From: Bacteroidales bacterium
GTDB taxonomy: Bacteria; Bacteroidota; Bacteroidia; Bacteroidales; Muribaculaceae
Assembly (NCBI GenBank): GCA_014800605.1
Contig: JAAVFS010000008.1
Span: forward strand, 1-37,668
Length of the DNA stretch: 37,668 nucleotides
Direction of reading: 5' to 3'
Part shown: one piece after another, positions 8,314 through 17,449 of the stretch
Layout of the letters: every line of letters starts with the position of its first letter
Position numbering within the stretch: the stretch's first letter is position 1
Position numbers and translations under genes: made by a program
Notes under the pieces: generated by a model
What the model saw: the letters and a program-made list of their open reading frames with translations, nothing else
Databases searched by the model: none
Told to the model about the DNA's origin: nothing

Positions 8314-8814
8314 TCAATCGTTTATCCCGGCCTCGGAAGCGATGTCAGCCACCTGAGCGCCTACATATTCTATCAGTTTGGCGGGGTCAATCTTCAGCTG
8401 CAGGCCGCGCTGGCCGGCGCTGACATATATCTCGGGGAAATCGAGAGCCGAGGAGTGGAAAAAGGTCGGGAACGGCTTCTTCATGCCGATCGGCGAGCAC
8501 CCTCCGCGGATATATCCCGTCAGCGGCAGGAGATCCTTCATCGGAATCATCTCGACCTTCTTGTCGCCGGCAGCCTTAGCCGCCTTCTTGAGGTCGACCT
8601 CGCGATTGCCGGGGACGACGCAGACCAGGTTCTTGACGCGCTCGCCGCTGAGTACAAGCGTCTTGAAGACGCAGTTGATATCCTCATTAAGCTCGGCGGC
8701 GATATGTCCGGCGGCGAGATCATTCTCGTCCACCTCGTAGGGGACAAGCTCATAGGCGATGCCGGCCTTGTCGAGCAGGCGCGCCACATTTGTCTTAGCA
8801 GGGTGTTTAGCCAT
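8314..8814 (-). CDS. ybaK: YbaK/EbsC-family Cys-tRNA(Pro)/aminoacyl-tRNA deacylase
   Basis: A 166-aa trans-editing factor that hydrolyses misacylated Cys-tRNA(Pro). The fold is shown by the AYELVPYEVDE beginning, the FKTLVLSGE segment containing the catalytic Lys region, VPGNREVDLKKAAKA, and the C-terminal GYIRGGCSPIGMKKPFPTF substrate-pocket motif. Its length matches the family. It begins 6 nt after the glycosyltransferase gene ends. Confidence 0.92.
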   Translation of the reverse strand: MAKHPAKTNVARLLDKAGIAYELVPYEVDENDLAAGHIAAELNEDINCVFKTLVLSGERVKNLVCVVPGNREVDLKKAAKAAGDKKVEMIPMKDLLPLTGYIRGGCSPIGMKKPFPTFFHSSALDFPEIYVSAGQRGLQLKIDPAKLIEYVGAQVADIASEAGIND

Positions 8815-8820
8815 AGCGGA

Positions 8821-9999
8821 TCAACGACGTTTTGAGATTGACCATGTATAGTTATGCTCCTTGTTGCGGCGACACCTGATCCACTCCTTAAATGCGTAGA
8901 ACGGACTGACAGCCAGCCCCCAGAGGAGTCCGCCGTAGGATATCTGATAGCCCAGAGCGGTGGCCGTACGCTTCCAATAGACAAGCGCGGCTGTCCACTG
9001 CAGGACCATGATGACGAAGACTGCCAATGCCGGGACCACATTAGGCCATTCGAGGACTGCGGCCACTGCGCATAGAGCCGGTGTGACCCAGAGCAAAGCA
9101 GTCAGCAGCCTGACGTAGCGGCGGAATCGGCCTGTCAGCATCCGACCCGTAAACGCATGCCAAAGGCGCTCGTCGTGGTAGCGTCTCGTAGCGTTGCCGG
9201 CCTTCACCCTGACTATCGAAGCCTCGGAGAGCTCGACAGCCGTATTGTCGCCATTAGCCACCTCGTCGATAAAGAGGTCATCGTCGCCGCCATGCAGATT
9301 GAGCGAGCGGGCGAAGCCTTTATGGTCGAAAAACAGTTTGCGGCTATAGCCGAGATTGGACTCGCAGGCGCGATACGGCCTCTTGCCGACGGCGGCAGTC
9401 AGCCATGTGATATTTTCAATGAGATTGTCGACGCGCACAGCCGCTCCGGCATTGCCGACCACATTGCGGAATCCGATCACGACTTCCTTGCCCATGGCAA
9501 AGTGCCGCGCCATCGACTTCAGCCAGCTGCGACGACCTATCCGGCAGTCGGCGTCGAGTATGATCACATAGGGATAGCGGGCTGCCTTGATGCCAAGCGT
9601 GATGCCGAGCTTGCGGCGGCTGAGATTGCAGGTGTCGAGGGGCACGAAGGTCTCACGCAGGTTCTTGCTCTGAGCGCAGAAGCGAGCCACGACCTGAGTG
9701 ACGCTGACCGTACTGCCGTCATTGACCACTACAACCTCATAATCAGCCGGATATACCTGACCGAGCAGTCCCGGAAGCATACGTTCCAAAGCCCCCGCAT
9801 TATCACGGGCAAGGACTATGACCGAGACCCCCGGCCACGCGGTGACCTCACGACCACGCTCGCATGAGCGCTGCCGGCGGGCCGGGCGGAGGATGATACG
9901 CCTATACCACGTCACAGTCAGCAATAACACAAAGAAAGCGGCCGCTATCATGGCGACAGCTCGCTGATTAAGGTCAAAATCAAAGACGATTGGATCCAC
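8821..9999 (-). CDS. Membrane-anchored family 2 glycosyltransferase
   Basis: A 392-aa GT2 enzyme. An N-terminal membrane helix (about residues 13-33) is followed by the GT-A domain (VSVIVLARDN, VVVVNDGS, the DxD motif LDADC, and GGDDDLFI in the acceptor region). Two or three further membrane helices sit near the C-terminus (about 285-350). This layout fits a processive or polyprenol-linked sugar transferase acting at the cytoplasmic membrane. It is transcribed divergently from the polysaccharide export locus beginning at 10226 and may contribute to the same glycan, though its own operon is otherwise housekeeping. Donor and acceptor cannot be inferred. Confidence 0.88.
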   Translation of the reverse strand: MDPIVFDFDLNQRAVAMIAAAFFVLLLTVTWYRRIILRPARRQRSCERGREVTAWPGVSVIVLARDNAGALERMLPGLLGQVYPADYEVVVVNDGSTVSVTQVVARFCAQSKNLRETFVPLDTCNLSRRKLGITLGIKAARYPYVIILDADCRIGRRSWLKSMARHFAMGKEVVIGFRNVVGNAGAAVRVDNLIENITWLTAAVGKRPYRACESNLGYSRKLFFDHKGFARSLNLHGGDDDLFIDEVANGDNTAVELSEASIVRVKAGNATRRYHDERLWHAFTGRMLTGRFRRYVRLLTALLWVTPALCAVAAVLEWPNVVPALAVFVIMVLQWTAALVYWKRTATALGYQISYGGLLWGLAVSPFYAFKEWIRCRRNKEHNYTWSISKRR

Positions 10000-10064
10000 G
10001 TGAGGAAAAATCTGTTTAGTTCTAATTCTTTAGCCGAGCCTGCTATAGCCCTTCATTGCGATTA

Positions 10065-10072
10065 CAAAGATA
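10065..10072 (-). promoter_or_regulatory. Probable promoter -7 box of the glycosyltransferase cluster
   Basis: TATCTTTG on minus matches TAnnTTTG, 65 nt before the glycosyltransferase start. No good TTTG lies 19-20 nt upstream, so the assignment rests on the -7 box and its position. Confidence 0.4.
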
Positions 10073-10225
10073 CAAAAAAAGCCCATGTCCGAAAAAAACT
10101 CTTACATTGTAATAATAAAAAAGAGTTATTCAGCGTTAACGAATGTAGATGTTAACACCATAATAGCCTCTCGAAGCCGCTACGACTCGGCACCTGAGAC
10201 TCATTTTTCACATATATACTTAATA
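10073..10225 (+). promoter_or_regulatory. Regulatory region of the polysaccharide locus, no canonical promoter seen
   Basis: This 153-nt region precedes the wza-like gene. I find no TAnnTTTG on the plus strand. It holds an AT-rich inverted repeat (AACTCTT at 10097-10103, AAGAGTT at 10121-10127) and two copies of the palindrome GTTAAC at 10135-10140 and 10151-10156, spaced 16 nt apart. These could be operator half-sites for a regulator; that is inference. Confidence 0.3.
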
Positions 10226-11035
10226 ATGAAACCAATCAGTCGACTCATTTTCTCCTTAGCTATAGCCGCGTCGCTATGCTCATGCGGTTCAAGCAAGCAA
10301 ACCATGACCCTCCTTGGCGATATCCCCAATGACGCCATCACCGTCCTGACAGCCGCCGACTCCGATTACTCTCTGAAAATACAGCCTGACGACGAGCTCT
10401 CCATCACCGTCACCTCCATAGCTCCCGAAGCTACAGCGATGTACAATCTCCCCCTTGCCAACATAGCCACCCGCGGCACCAAGCAGGCATCAGCCAACAT
10501 CAGTATCCAGACCTATATCGTAGATGCTCAGGGCAATATCGACTTCCCCATCCTCGGCACTCTCCATGTAGCCGGCCTGACCTGCACTGAGGTCTCAGAC
10601 CTGCTCAAGAAGCAGATCTCGGCGGAAGTCGAAGACCCCGTAGTGCGTGTCCAGATCCTCAACTTCGCAATCAATGTCATCGGCGAAGTCAAGACACCCG
10701 GCCGCCAGCCTATCACCAAGGAGCAATACACCATCCTCGACGCCCTCGCCATGGCAGGCGACCTCACCGAATACGGCCGCCGAGACAATGTCCTCATCAT
10801 CCGTCAGGAAGGCGACTCGCTGGTCTATCACCGATTCAACCTCATGGACTCCAAGTCGCTCAACTCCCCTTTCTTCCGCCTGAAACAGAATGATGTGGTC
10901 TATGTAGAGCCCACCAAGGTCCGCAACGACAACGCTCGCTACAACACATTCAACTCCTACAAACTCTCCGTCATCTCGACACTCGTCAGCTCGGCGTCTG
11001 TCATCGCATCTCTTGTCATCGCCCTAACACGTTGA
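10226..11035 (+). CDS. Wza-like outer-membrane polysaccharide export lipoprotein
   Basis: Forms or helps form the outer-membrane polysaccharide channel. The ATG at 10226 gives a lipoprotein signal peptide (MKPISRLIFSLAIAASLCSC) with a lipobox cysteine at about residue 20. The reading frame is open back to 10085, but that extension would bury the signal peptide, so it is rejected. The Poly_export domain (LKIQPDDELSITVTS) and a SLBB-like repeat (INVIGEVKTPGRQPI...LDALAMAGDLTEYG) follow. A hydrophobic C-terminal helix (about 247-268) resembles the one that forms the Wza outer-membrane barrel. 269 aa. The stop lies 5 nt before the wzc-like ATG. Confidence 0.9.
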   Translation: MKPISRLIFSLAIAASLCSCGSSKQTMTLLGDIPNDAITVLTAADSDYSLKIQPDDELSITVTSIAPEATAMYNLPLANIATRGTKQASANISIQTYIVDAQGNIDFPILGTLHVAGLTCTEVSDLLKKQISAEVEDPVVRVQILNFAINVIGEVKTPGRQPITKEQYTILDALAMAGDLTEYGRRDNVLIIRQEGDSLVYHRFNLMDSKSLNSPFFRLKQNDVVYVEPTKVRNDNARYNTFNSYKLSVISTLVSSASVIASLVIALTR

Positions 11036-11040
11036 TCCTC

Positions 11041-13296
11041 ATGAAGCAAGCAACATCATCAGCCATAAATTTCGCCGAACTCTTCAAAGCCTATCGCAAG
11101 GCCAGGATATGGGTCGGCGTCTCCGTCGCCATCTTCGGCATCCTCGGCCTCGTCAAGATCCTGAAGAACGTGCCCGAAGTGCCTGTCACCGCCGAGATCA
11201 TGGTGACCAGCGGCAGCAGCTCGTCATTCAGCAGCATGTCTGAAGTAGCATCAATCATGGGCATGTCGTCAGGCAAGTTCGGCTCCAACCGAGGCACCCA
11301 GGAAGAGTTGCAGATCATCGGCTCCCACGCCGTCCTGGTGGATGTGGCCCGCCAGCTCCACCTCAACACCCACTACACAGTCAAATCCCGCCTCAAAGAG
11401 TGTGCCATCTACGACAAGATTCCTCTGACCGTAGCGTATGATGAAGCCATCTGCGACACCCTCTCCGTCGGTATCAAATTTGATGTCAAGGTAGGCACCG
11501 ACGGCCGCGCCGACATCGACATTGCCTTAGCCGGGAAGCACTATCGCACCGACAAGCACCTCACCCTGCCCGCCACCGTGGCTCTCCCCTACGGCAACTT
11601 CACATTCTCAACCACAGAATCTTATAAGCCCGGGGGCAAGCTCCGCGAGGCGATCCGCATCAGCAGCTACGACGGGGCCGCCATCGGACTGTCACGCAAT
11701 GTCGGCATCGCACTCGCCACACGCAAGGCCGACATCATCCAGCTGACCTACTCCACTCCCGATCCTAAATTTGGCAAGACGCTGCTCAACACCATCATGA
11801 CCACCTACAGAGAGCTGACCGTCAAGCAGCAGCGAGATCACCTCAAATATACTCTCGACTTCATCAACAGCCGAATCGCTTCGCTCGCCAAAGAGCTCAA
11901 TCTGGCCGAGGCCGACATCGAGTCATTCCTTGCCAAGCGCGAGCTCGTCAGCCCTGAGATTCAGGCAGAAATCTTTATTACTGAAAATACTACTCAGCAG
12001 AAAGAGCTCCTCGCTGCCGAAAATGAGCACGAACTGCTCCGCCTCGCCATCGAATTCCTCAACACCGAGACCAACAACTCCTCCCTCCTCCCCATCATGC
12101 CCGCCATCGAGAGCCTCACCCCGCTCATCGAAGGCTACAACGAGCTGATCCTCGAGCGCATCACCCTCGAGCCCAGTGCCCGCGGCGACAATGTAGCTCT
12201 CAAAGCCATCAACCTCCGCATCGATGTCGTCAAGGACAACCTCATCACCGCGCTCAACAAGCATTACGAGATGGCTCAGGTGCAGATCGACGAGCTTCGC
12301 AAGCAGTTTGCCGAGTCAAAAGCCAAACTCGAGACCCTCCCCAATGCCGAGCGCGAATATGTCGACATCAAGCGCCAGCAGGCTCTGCAAGAGCAGCTCT
12401 ACCTCTTCCTCCTCCGCCAGCGTGAGGAGACAAGCCTCAACATCGCAGGCGCCCAGCCCCTCGGCACCGTGGTCGACGAAGCCTACGTGTCAAGCGTGCC
12501 CTACTCCCCCTCGGCCAAGCTGATCCTGCTTATCTACCTCTTCATCGGTGCAGCGATCCCCGCCGTCGTGATCATCGCGAAGTGGAAACTCAACGGCAAA
12601 CTCAATACCATAGACCAGGCTATCAACGACACAGGCCTTCAGCCCATCGCAGAGCTTCCTGCCTCTGCCGACGGACTCAGCGTCATCGACACGCCCGAAT
12701 CCGAAGCCGCTCGACGATACCGACTGATGCGCTCCAACATCCTCTCGCTCTCACCCCTAAAGCCCGGAACCGTCATCGGAGTCACCTCGGCCTCCCGGAG
12801 CCACTCCCTCAGCGCCGATGTGGCTGCCAACCTCGCCGCATCGCTCGCAGCTACCGGACGCCGCGCACTTATCATTGACGCCAATATCGCCCGACCGGAG
12901 CTCGCCTCAATCCTCAAGGTCACCCCGACAGCTACCCTCAGCAATGACGTGGCCACCGGCAATGCCGACCTGCAGCCTATCAAGCTATCAGGCATCCCTA
13001 CTCAGCTTGACGCAATCCTGAGCGACCCCTCCCGGAGCGGCCTCATAGCATCAGATATACTCTCTTCAGAGTCATACACATCGCTCATCGCTACCCTCCG
13101 ACCCGACTACGACTTCATCGTCATCACCCTCCCATCGGCCGACGACTTCGACGCGCTCGAGGCCGGTGCCGCTCCCGCCGATATCGTGATTGCCGACATT
13201 GTCATGGGACGCAGCCGCAAAGCCGACGCAGCGAAAATCGCACGTCTGCAGGGCGGCTCCCGCAGCGTATTCTTTGCAGCCATTACTGCAAAATAA
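11041..13296 (+). CDS. Wzc-like polysaccharide co-polymerase with degenerate kinase domain
   Basis: A chain-length/export protein partnering the Wza-like channel. The N-terminal Wzz domain has a membrane helix near residues 20-40. A long periplasmic coiled-coil region (about 260-440), a GNVR-like segment and a second membrane helix (about 490-510) follow. The cytoplasmic domain aligns with BY-kinases (YRLMRSNI, VIGVTSAS, LIIDANIARPEL, YDFIVITLP). However, the Walker A GEGKST is replaced by SRSHSLS (about 585-591) and the Walker B Asp by Thr696. No tyrosine cluster is present at the C-terminus. ATP-driven autophosphorylation is therefore unlikely. The ATG at 11041 is used; an in-frame TTG at 11032 overlaps the previous stop. 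751 aa. Confidence 0.88.
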   Translation: MKQATSSAINFAELFKAYRKARIWVGVSVAIFGILGLVKILKNVPEVPVTAEIMVTSGSSSSFSSMSEVASIMGMSSGKFGSNRGTQEELQIIGSHAVLVDVARQLHLNTHYTVKSRLKECAIYDKIPLTVAYDEAICDTLSVGIKFDVKVGTDGRADIDIALAGKHYRTDKHLTLPATVALPYGNFTFSTTESYKPGGKLREAIRISSYDGAAIGLSRNVGIALATRKADIIQLTYSTPDPKFGKTLLNTIMTTYRELTVKQQRDHLKYTLDFINSRIASLAKELNLAEADIESFLAKRELVSPEIQAEIFITENTTQQKELLAAENEHELLRLAIEFLNTETNNSSLLPIMPAIESLTPLIEGYNELILERITLEPSARGDNVALKAINLRIDVVKDNLITALNKHYEMAQVQIDELRKQFAESKAKLETLPNAEREYVDIKRQQALQEQLYLFLLRQREETSLNIAGAQPLGTVVDEAYVSSVPYSPSAKLILLIYLFIGAAIPAVVIIAKWKLNGKLNTIDQAINDTGLQPIAELPASADGLSVIDTPESEAARRYRLMRSNILSLSPLKPGTVIGVTSASRSHSLSADVAANLAASLAATGRRALIIDANIARPELASILKVTPTATLSNDVATGNADLQPIKLSGIPTQLDAILSDPSRSGLIASDILSSESYTSLIATLRPDYDFIVITLPSADDFDALEAGAAPADIVIADIVMGRSRKADAAKIARLQGGSRSVFFAAITAK

Positions 13297-13326
13297 TTCT
13301 GAAGCCACCGCTCGCGAAGCACACCT

Positions 13327-14580
13327 ATGAGAGAATTCTTAGTAGCACTGACTCTACTTGGTAGTACCGGGTTCTTCAACTTCCACGGGGCAGTCTCGCC
13401 TCGTGTGAGACTCATACTCATGTGCTTCTTCATCCTGCTCTGCGGAGCCTACGCCCTGCAGACCCGCGACCGTAGCAAGCCACTCCCGAAGTTCCCCGTC
13501 ATAGCCTGGGGCACTATCTTGGGAAGCATGCTCATCTCGGTCCTAATGGCGCTGATTGTCCACGAGCAGCCGATCCCGCTGACCCTGATAGCGACAAGCT
13601 CGTATATCTTCCCGTTCCTCTTCTTCCCGATCCTTCTCATCCTGAATCCGCGGCCGAAGATTCTCTTCCGCTATCTGTTCGGCATCGTCATCGCATCAAT
13701 ACTGGTCTACTTCGTCAATGCCCTGACCTTCCCCAACAACCTCTTCGGCGACCCTATCCTCGAGGACCTCACGCGAGGCATCCAGCGACTCCCGATCCCC
13801 TACTTCCAGCTGCTGATCCTGCTCTTCTTCTACGCCATCAATGAGCTGTCGATCAGTCGCAACAAGCTCTGGATCATCTTCATTGTCGTAGCTATCGCCA
13901 TGATCCTGCTCTCCGTCATCCGTCAGGCCATCCTGCTCAGCCTCGGCCTTGGCTTCCTGCTATATATGCGCAATTACGTCTGGTATAAGAAGGTGATCAT
14001 CGGCTCGGCGATAGCGGGCGTCGCACTCCTCATCCTGACCAACCTCCCCATCTATAAGTCGATGATGGAGCTCAGCCAGCAGCAGTACGAAGACAATTCT
14101 GACAACAAAGAAGACGTGCGTATCGGCGCTTGGCGCTATTTTGCCATCGAGTCGCAGACTGAAAATCCCGTCACGATAGGCTTCGGCAACGGCGCCTTTT
14201 CGCTCGACAACTCAAAGTGGGGTACCGAGCTCTACAACTTCTCACTGGACAATAACTACTTTACAGCCGACGTATCTCTGGCCGGATTCTTATATCGTTT
14301 CGGACTCGTGGCCACAGTCCCGTTTCTCTATGTCTTAGTGTCTGCCATCTTCATGCGCAAGCCCCCCCGGAAGCAATACCTGTCATACTTCATAGCATGT
14401 ATCGCCCTGGAAAGCATCGCATCCGGCATATTTGAATATTTCTACGAGACCATCATCCTGATGCTCGCCCTCTACCTCGTCTATCGCCCCGATGATGACG
14501 AAGAGGTCGACAGCAACATCGCGACCGAACAGAGCCCTAAGCCTCTGCCACGATTCAAGCAGAGATTTGTCACACATTAA
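13327..14580 (+). CDS. Wzy-like O-antigen/exopolysaccharide polymerase
   Basis: A 417-aa polytopic inner-membrane protein with about ten to twelve hydrophobic segments. A large periplasmic loop (about residues 245-320) contains the pattern R..AWRYF...NPVTIGFGNGAF and DNNYFTADVSLAGFLYRFG, typical of the O-antigen ligase/polymerase (Wzy_C) superfamily. It is expected to join lipid-linked repeat units in the periplasm. The start is 30 nt after the wzc-like stop and the next gene follows 9 nt downstream, so this is one operon. It could be a ligase rather than a polymerase, but the Wza/Wzc/Wzx neighbours favour polymerase. Confidence 0.85.
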   Translation: MREFLVALTLLGSTGFFNFHGAVSPRVRLILMCFFILLCGAYALQTRDRSKPLPKFPVIAWGTILGSMLISVLMALIVHEQPIPLTLIATSSYIFPFLFFPILLILNPRPKILFRYLFGIVIASILVYFVNALTFPNNLFGDPILEDLTRGIQRLPIPYFQLLILLFFYAINELSISRNKLWIIFIVVAIAMILLSVIRQAILLSLGLGFLLYMRNYVWYKKVIIGSAIAGVALLILTNLPIYKSMMELSQQQYEDNSDNKEDVRIGAWRYFAIESQTENPVTIGFGNGAFSLDNSKWGTELYNFSLDNNYFTADVSLAGFLYRFGLVATVPFLYVLVSAIFMRKPPRKQYLSYFIACIALESIASGIFEYFYETIILMLALYLVYRPDDDEEVDSNIATEQSPKPLPRFKQRFVTH

Positions 14581-14589
14581 CTCCACCGA

Positions 14590-16062
14590 ATGGGAGAAAA
14601 ATCACTGAAATATAATTTCATACTCAATCTGGTCAATACAATGGCCGGACTGCTGTTCCCACTCCTGACATTCCCCTACGTGGCGCGCATCCTCGAGCCT
14701 GACGGACTCGGACTCGTGACATTCTATCAGAACCTTATCGGCTATATAACCCTCCTTTCGAGCCTCGGCATCAGCCTTTATGCAGTCCGCGAAGTGGCCC
14801 GCGTCAAAGATGACCATATCAGCCGCAGCAAGGTGACAGTCGAAATCCTCCTGCTGCATATCGCCCTGACGATGCTCGGCTATCTGGCTGTCGGCATCCT
14901 ATGCCTGACCTCCGAACGAATCTCGGCCCACACAGCCGTCTTCCTCGTGCTGAGTATTTCAATTTTCTTCAATGCCGTGGGAGTCAACTGGTTCTATCAG
15001 GCGATGGAAGAATTCCGCTTCATCACCACGCGCTCCCTCTTCTTCAAATGCCTCGCAGCCATCGCGCTGTTCGTCTTCGTCAAGAGCGAAAACGACATCA
15101 TGGCCTACGCCATCATACTCGTCGTAGCCGATGTAGGCAACAACATCCTCAACCTGCTGCGCCTGCGCAAATACATCTCCATCCGTGCCATCCACCGCAC
15201 AAGCCTGCGGATCATGCGCCACATTCCCCCGGCCCTGACCATCTTCACCCTCAACGTGGCTATCAGCCTTTATGTCAACTTCTCGCCGGTTATCCTCGGC
15301 TTCGTCTGCGACAACGAGTCTGTAGGCTATTTCGCCGCCACATCCCGTCTGACCACAGCCGCCATGAGCTGCGTCACCGCCCTTGCTGTCACCCTCATCA
15401 GCCGCATGTCCTACTACGCCAGCCACAAACAGTTTGAGCAATTCAATTCGACTGCCTCCAAATGCCTCAACCTCGTCATCTGCATGACGATACCCATATT
15501 CCTCGGCATACTGATCACCTCCGGCCAGCTCATCCCCGTATTCTCAGGTCCCGATTTCGCTCCGGCCATCCCCACGATGCGTATCATGTCAGCCTCCACG
15601 ATCTTCATCGGCATCGCCACTATCGTGGGTTATCAAATACTATATCCACTTGGTAATGAGCGTCTTCTGATCCGAAGCTCGCTGATAGGCTCTATCGTCT
15701 TCTTCCCGCTCTGCTTCCTCCTTGTCCCCAGGATGGCGCAGAATGGCGCTGCCATAGCCTATACTGCCACCGAATTTACCGTCACTGCGATGCTATTCTA
15801 CTACAGCCGCAGATACATAAAGTATCAACTCTTCAACCGCGCTAACTGCCTATGCATCGCAGCCGGACTGGCTATGTGCGGCGTAATAGTCGTGCTGCGC
15901 CATTTCGTCGAGCTCTCCGACATTGCCCTGCTGCTTGTCGAGATCGCAGTCGGAGCCGTCACCTATATCGCGATCCTCTCAGCTCTCCACCATCCTATTG
16001 CACAAGACATCTCGGCAACTATCAAGTCGCGTATTACCGCCCGGACTCATATTGACAACTAA
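14590..16062 (+). CDS. Wzx-like polysaccharide flippase
   Basis: A 490-aa MOP-superfamily transporter with about 14 membrane helices, expected to flip undecaprenyl-linked oligosaccharide across the inner membrane. Signatures include the N-terminal PLLTFPYVARILEPDGLGLVTF segment, typical of RfbX/Wzx proteins, and the YAVREVAR loop. It lies between the polymerase and a glycosyltransferase gene, with only 2 nt to the latter. No sequence-level oddity was noted. Confidence 0.92.
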   Translation: MGEKSLKYNFILNLVNTMAGLLFPLLTFPYVARILEPDGLGLVTFYQNLIGYITLLSSLGISLYAVREVARVKDDHISRSKVTVEILLLHIALTMLGYLAVGILCLTSERISAHTAVFLVLSISIFFNAVGVNWFYQAMEEFRFITTRSLFFKCLAAIALFVFVKSENDIMAYAIILVVADVGNNILNLLRLRKYISIRAIHRTSLRIMRHIPPALTIFTLNVAISLYVNFSPVILGFVCDNESVGYFAATSRLTTAAMSCVTALAVTLISRMSYYASHKQFEQFNSTASKCLNLVICMTIPIFLGILITSGQLIPVFSGPDFAPAIPTMRIMSASTIFIGIATIVGYQILYPLGNERLLIRSSLIGSIVFFPLCFLLVPRMAQNGAAIAYTATEFTVTAMLFYYSRRYIKYQLFNRANCLCIAAGLAMCGVIVVLRHFVELSDIALLLVEIAVGAVTYIAILSALHHPIAQDISATIKSRITARTHIDN

Positions 16063-16064
16063 GC

Positions 16065-17003
16065 ATGCCATATACAGCCGTCATCATATTACAATACGGA
16101 GGTGCTGACCTGACCCGCCAGTGTATCGACTCATTGCTCGAAGTAAATTCGGCTCCGGTCAAATTCATCGTAGTCGACAACGCCTCGCCCGAGACGGACG
16201 CCCCCGACAAGATTCATGACTATATCCGGGAGCGGTTTCCACACTCCTATCTCGATACCGACACATCGTTCCGGCTGACCAACGACGTCACACTACCGGC
16301 TGCCACCCTCGTCAGGTCGGGCACCAACAGAGGGTATGCCCGAGGCAACAATATCGGTATCCGGCTTGCCTTCGACGATCCCGAGATCGACTCGATACTC
16401 ATCAGCAACCCCGACATCATCTATACGCGCAACATTATCCCCAAGCTCAAGGTCGATGCATTCCTGCAGCACGACAGCGCTTTGGTAGGTCCAGTGCTTT
16501 ACCGCCCCGGCGAGACTGCCCCGCACCCATCTACAGGTCGCCATCCCGTCAACCTCGCCGACCTCACACGCATCAACTTCCGGCTTCTTCGCCCTCCGCG
16601 CGACGTAATTGAACGCACCTACATCGATATCCCCGTCAATGCCGGAATGCTCCCCATCGAGCTCATCTCCGGCGGATGCTTCTTCGTCCTTAAAGAGGTA
16701 TTTCAGAAAATTGGCGGCTTCGACCCCGGCACATGGCTCTACTACGAAGAAAATATCCTCTGGGAGCGCATCAGCCAGCTTGGCCTACGCAACTATATCG
16801 ACACCTCCACAAGCGCCATCCACCTAATCGGCGAGACCATCAATCGGCGTCCACGCTTCCCGATAGTCAAAGCCGGACTCGAGAGCCAGCGCCACCTCGT
16901 CAAGACCTATTTCCGACCCCGGTTCTTCCGCAGGCTGCTCTATGACTTATCCGTCAGCTGGAGCTACTCGATTCTATATCTGCGTAACCTTTTGAGAAAA
17001 TAA
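16065..17003 (+). CDS. Family 2 glycosyltransferase (WbbL-like)
   Basis: A 312-aa soluble GT2 enzyme resembling rhamnosyltransferases. Motifs are VIILQYGGADLTRQCIDSL, FIVVDNASPE, GTNRGYARGNNIGIR, the SNPD metal-binding variant of DxD, and a GGCFFVLKEVFQKIGGFD acceptor motif. It begins 2 nt after the flippase gene and ends 4 nt before folB, so it is translationally close to both. It is the only transferase inside this export locus. The sugar donor cannot be assigned. Confidence 0.9.
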   Translation: MPYTAVIILQYGGADLTRQCIDSLLEVNSAPVKFIVVDNASPETDAPDKIHDYIRERFPHSYLDTDTSFRLTNDVTLPAATLVRSGTNRGYARGNNIGIRLAFDDPEIDSILISNPDIIYTRNIIPKLKVDAFLQHDSALVGPVLYRPGETAPHPSTGRHPVNLADLTRINFRLLRPPRDVIERTYIDIPVNAGMLPIELISGGCFFVLKEVFQKIGGFDPGTWLYYEENILWERISQLGLRNYIDTSTSAIHLIGETINRRPRFPIVKAGLESQRHLVKTYFRPRFFRRLLYDLSVSWSYSILYLRNLLRK

Positions 17004-17007
17004 CACA

Positions 17008-17358
17008 ATGCAACAAATCGAAATCAAAGGCCTGGAGCTCTACGCCTATCATGGCGTCATTCCCTCGGAGCGGCGCGTCGGCAATCTGTTTTCACTCGAT
17101 ATCACTCTCTCATGCGACCTATCGGCGGCAATGACTTCCGACGACGTAGCCGACACCATCAACTATGCCGCCGTAGTCGAGACAGCCCGACTGGTCATGT
17201 CGCAGCCCTCCAACCTGCTCGAGCATGTCGCCGCTCGGCTTCGCGACGCCATCATGCTCGAATTCCCCGCCGTCAAAGGGGGCTACATCCGCATCGCCAA
17301 GCTCCATCCCCCCATCTCGGCCCGGCTCAGCTCCGTAGCTGTAGCCATCTCCTGGTAG
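17008..17358 (+). CDS. folB: Dihydroneopterin aldolase
   Basis: Converts 7,8-dihydroneopterin to 6-hydroxymethyl-7,8-dihydropterin and glycolaldehyde in folate synthesis. At 116 aa it has full family length. Visible motifs are AYHGVIPSERRVGN with the active-site Glu, DTINYAAV with the conserved Tyr, and the late KLHPP stretch containing the catalytic Lys. It follows the glycosyltransferase gene by 4 nt and is probably co-transcribed with the polysaccharide operon although functionally unrelated. A strong hairpin terminator follows. Confidence 0.94.
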   Translation: MQQIEIKGLELYAYHGVIPSERRVGNLFSLDITLSCDLSAAMTSDDVADTINYAAVVETARLVMSQPSNLLEHVAARLRDAIMLEFPAVKGGYIRIAKLHPPISARLSSVAVAISW

Positions 17359-17389
17359 GCCGCAGGGGCACTTAGCGAGATAACAACAT

Positions 17390-17427
17390 TTCGCCCCGCT
17401 TCCCGATAATGGGAGGCGGGGCGAGTT
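17390..17427. terminator. Bidirectional hairpin between convergent folB and the M16 peptidase gene
   Basis: The stem pairs CGCCCCGCTTCCC (17392-17404) with GGGAGGCGGGGCG (17411-17423) around a 6-nt loop, with one T-G wobble. The plus side is followed by AGTTTCATT and the minus side by AAATGTTGTT. Both are only moderately T-rich, so it may act on both strands. Confidence 0.7.
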
Positions 17428-17449
17428 TCATTCGGACTCCGAGGGCGTT

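Noticed and set aside
10097..10127. AACTCTT/AAGAGTT hairpin as a terminator for the divergent glycosyltransferase region
   Set aside because: The stem is 7 AT-rich bp with a 17-nt loop and lies between two gene starts, where a terminator makes little sense.
10085..10225. N-terminal extension of the wza-like gene
   Set aside because: It would place about 47 residues before a good lipoprotein signal peptide. The ATG at 10226 is a better start.
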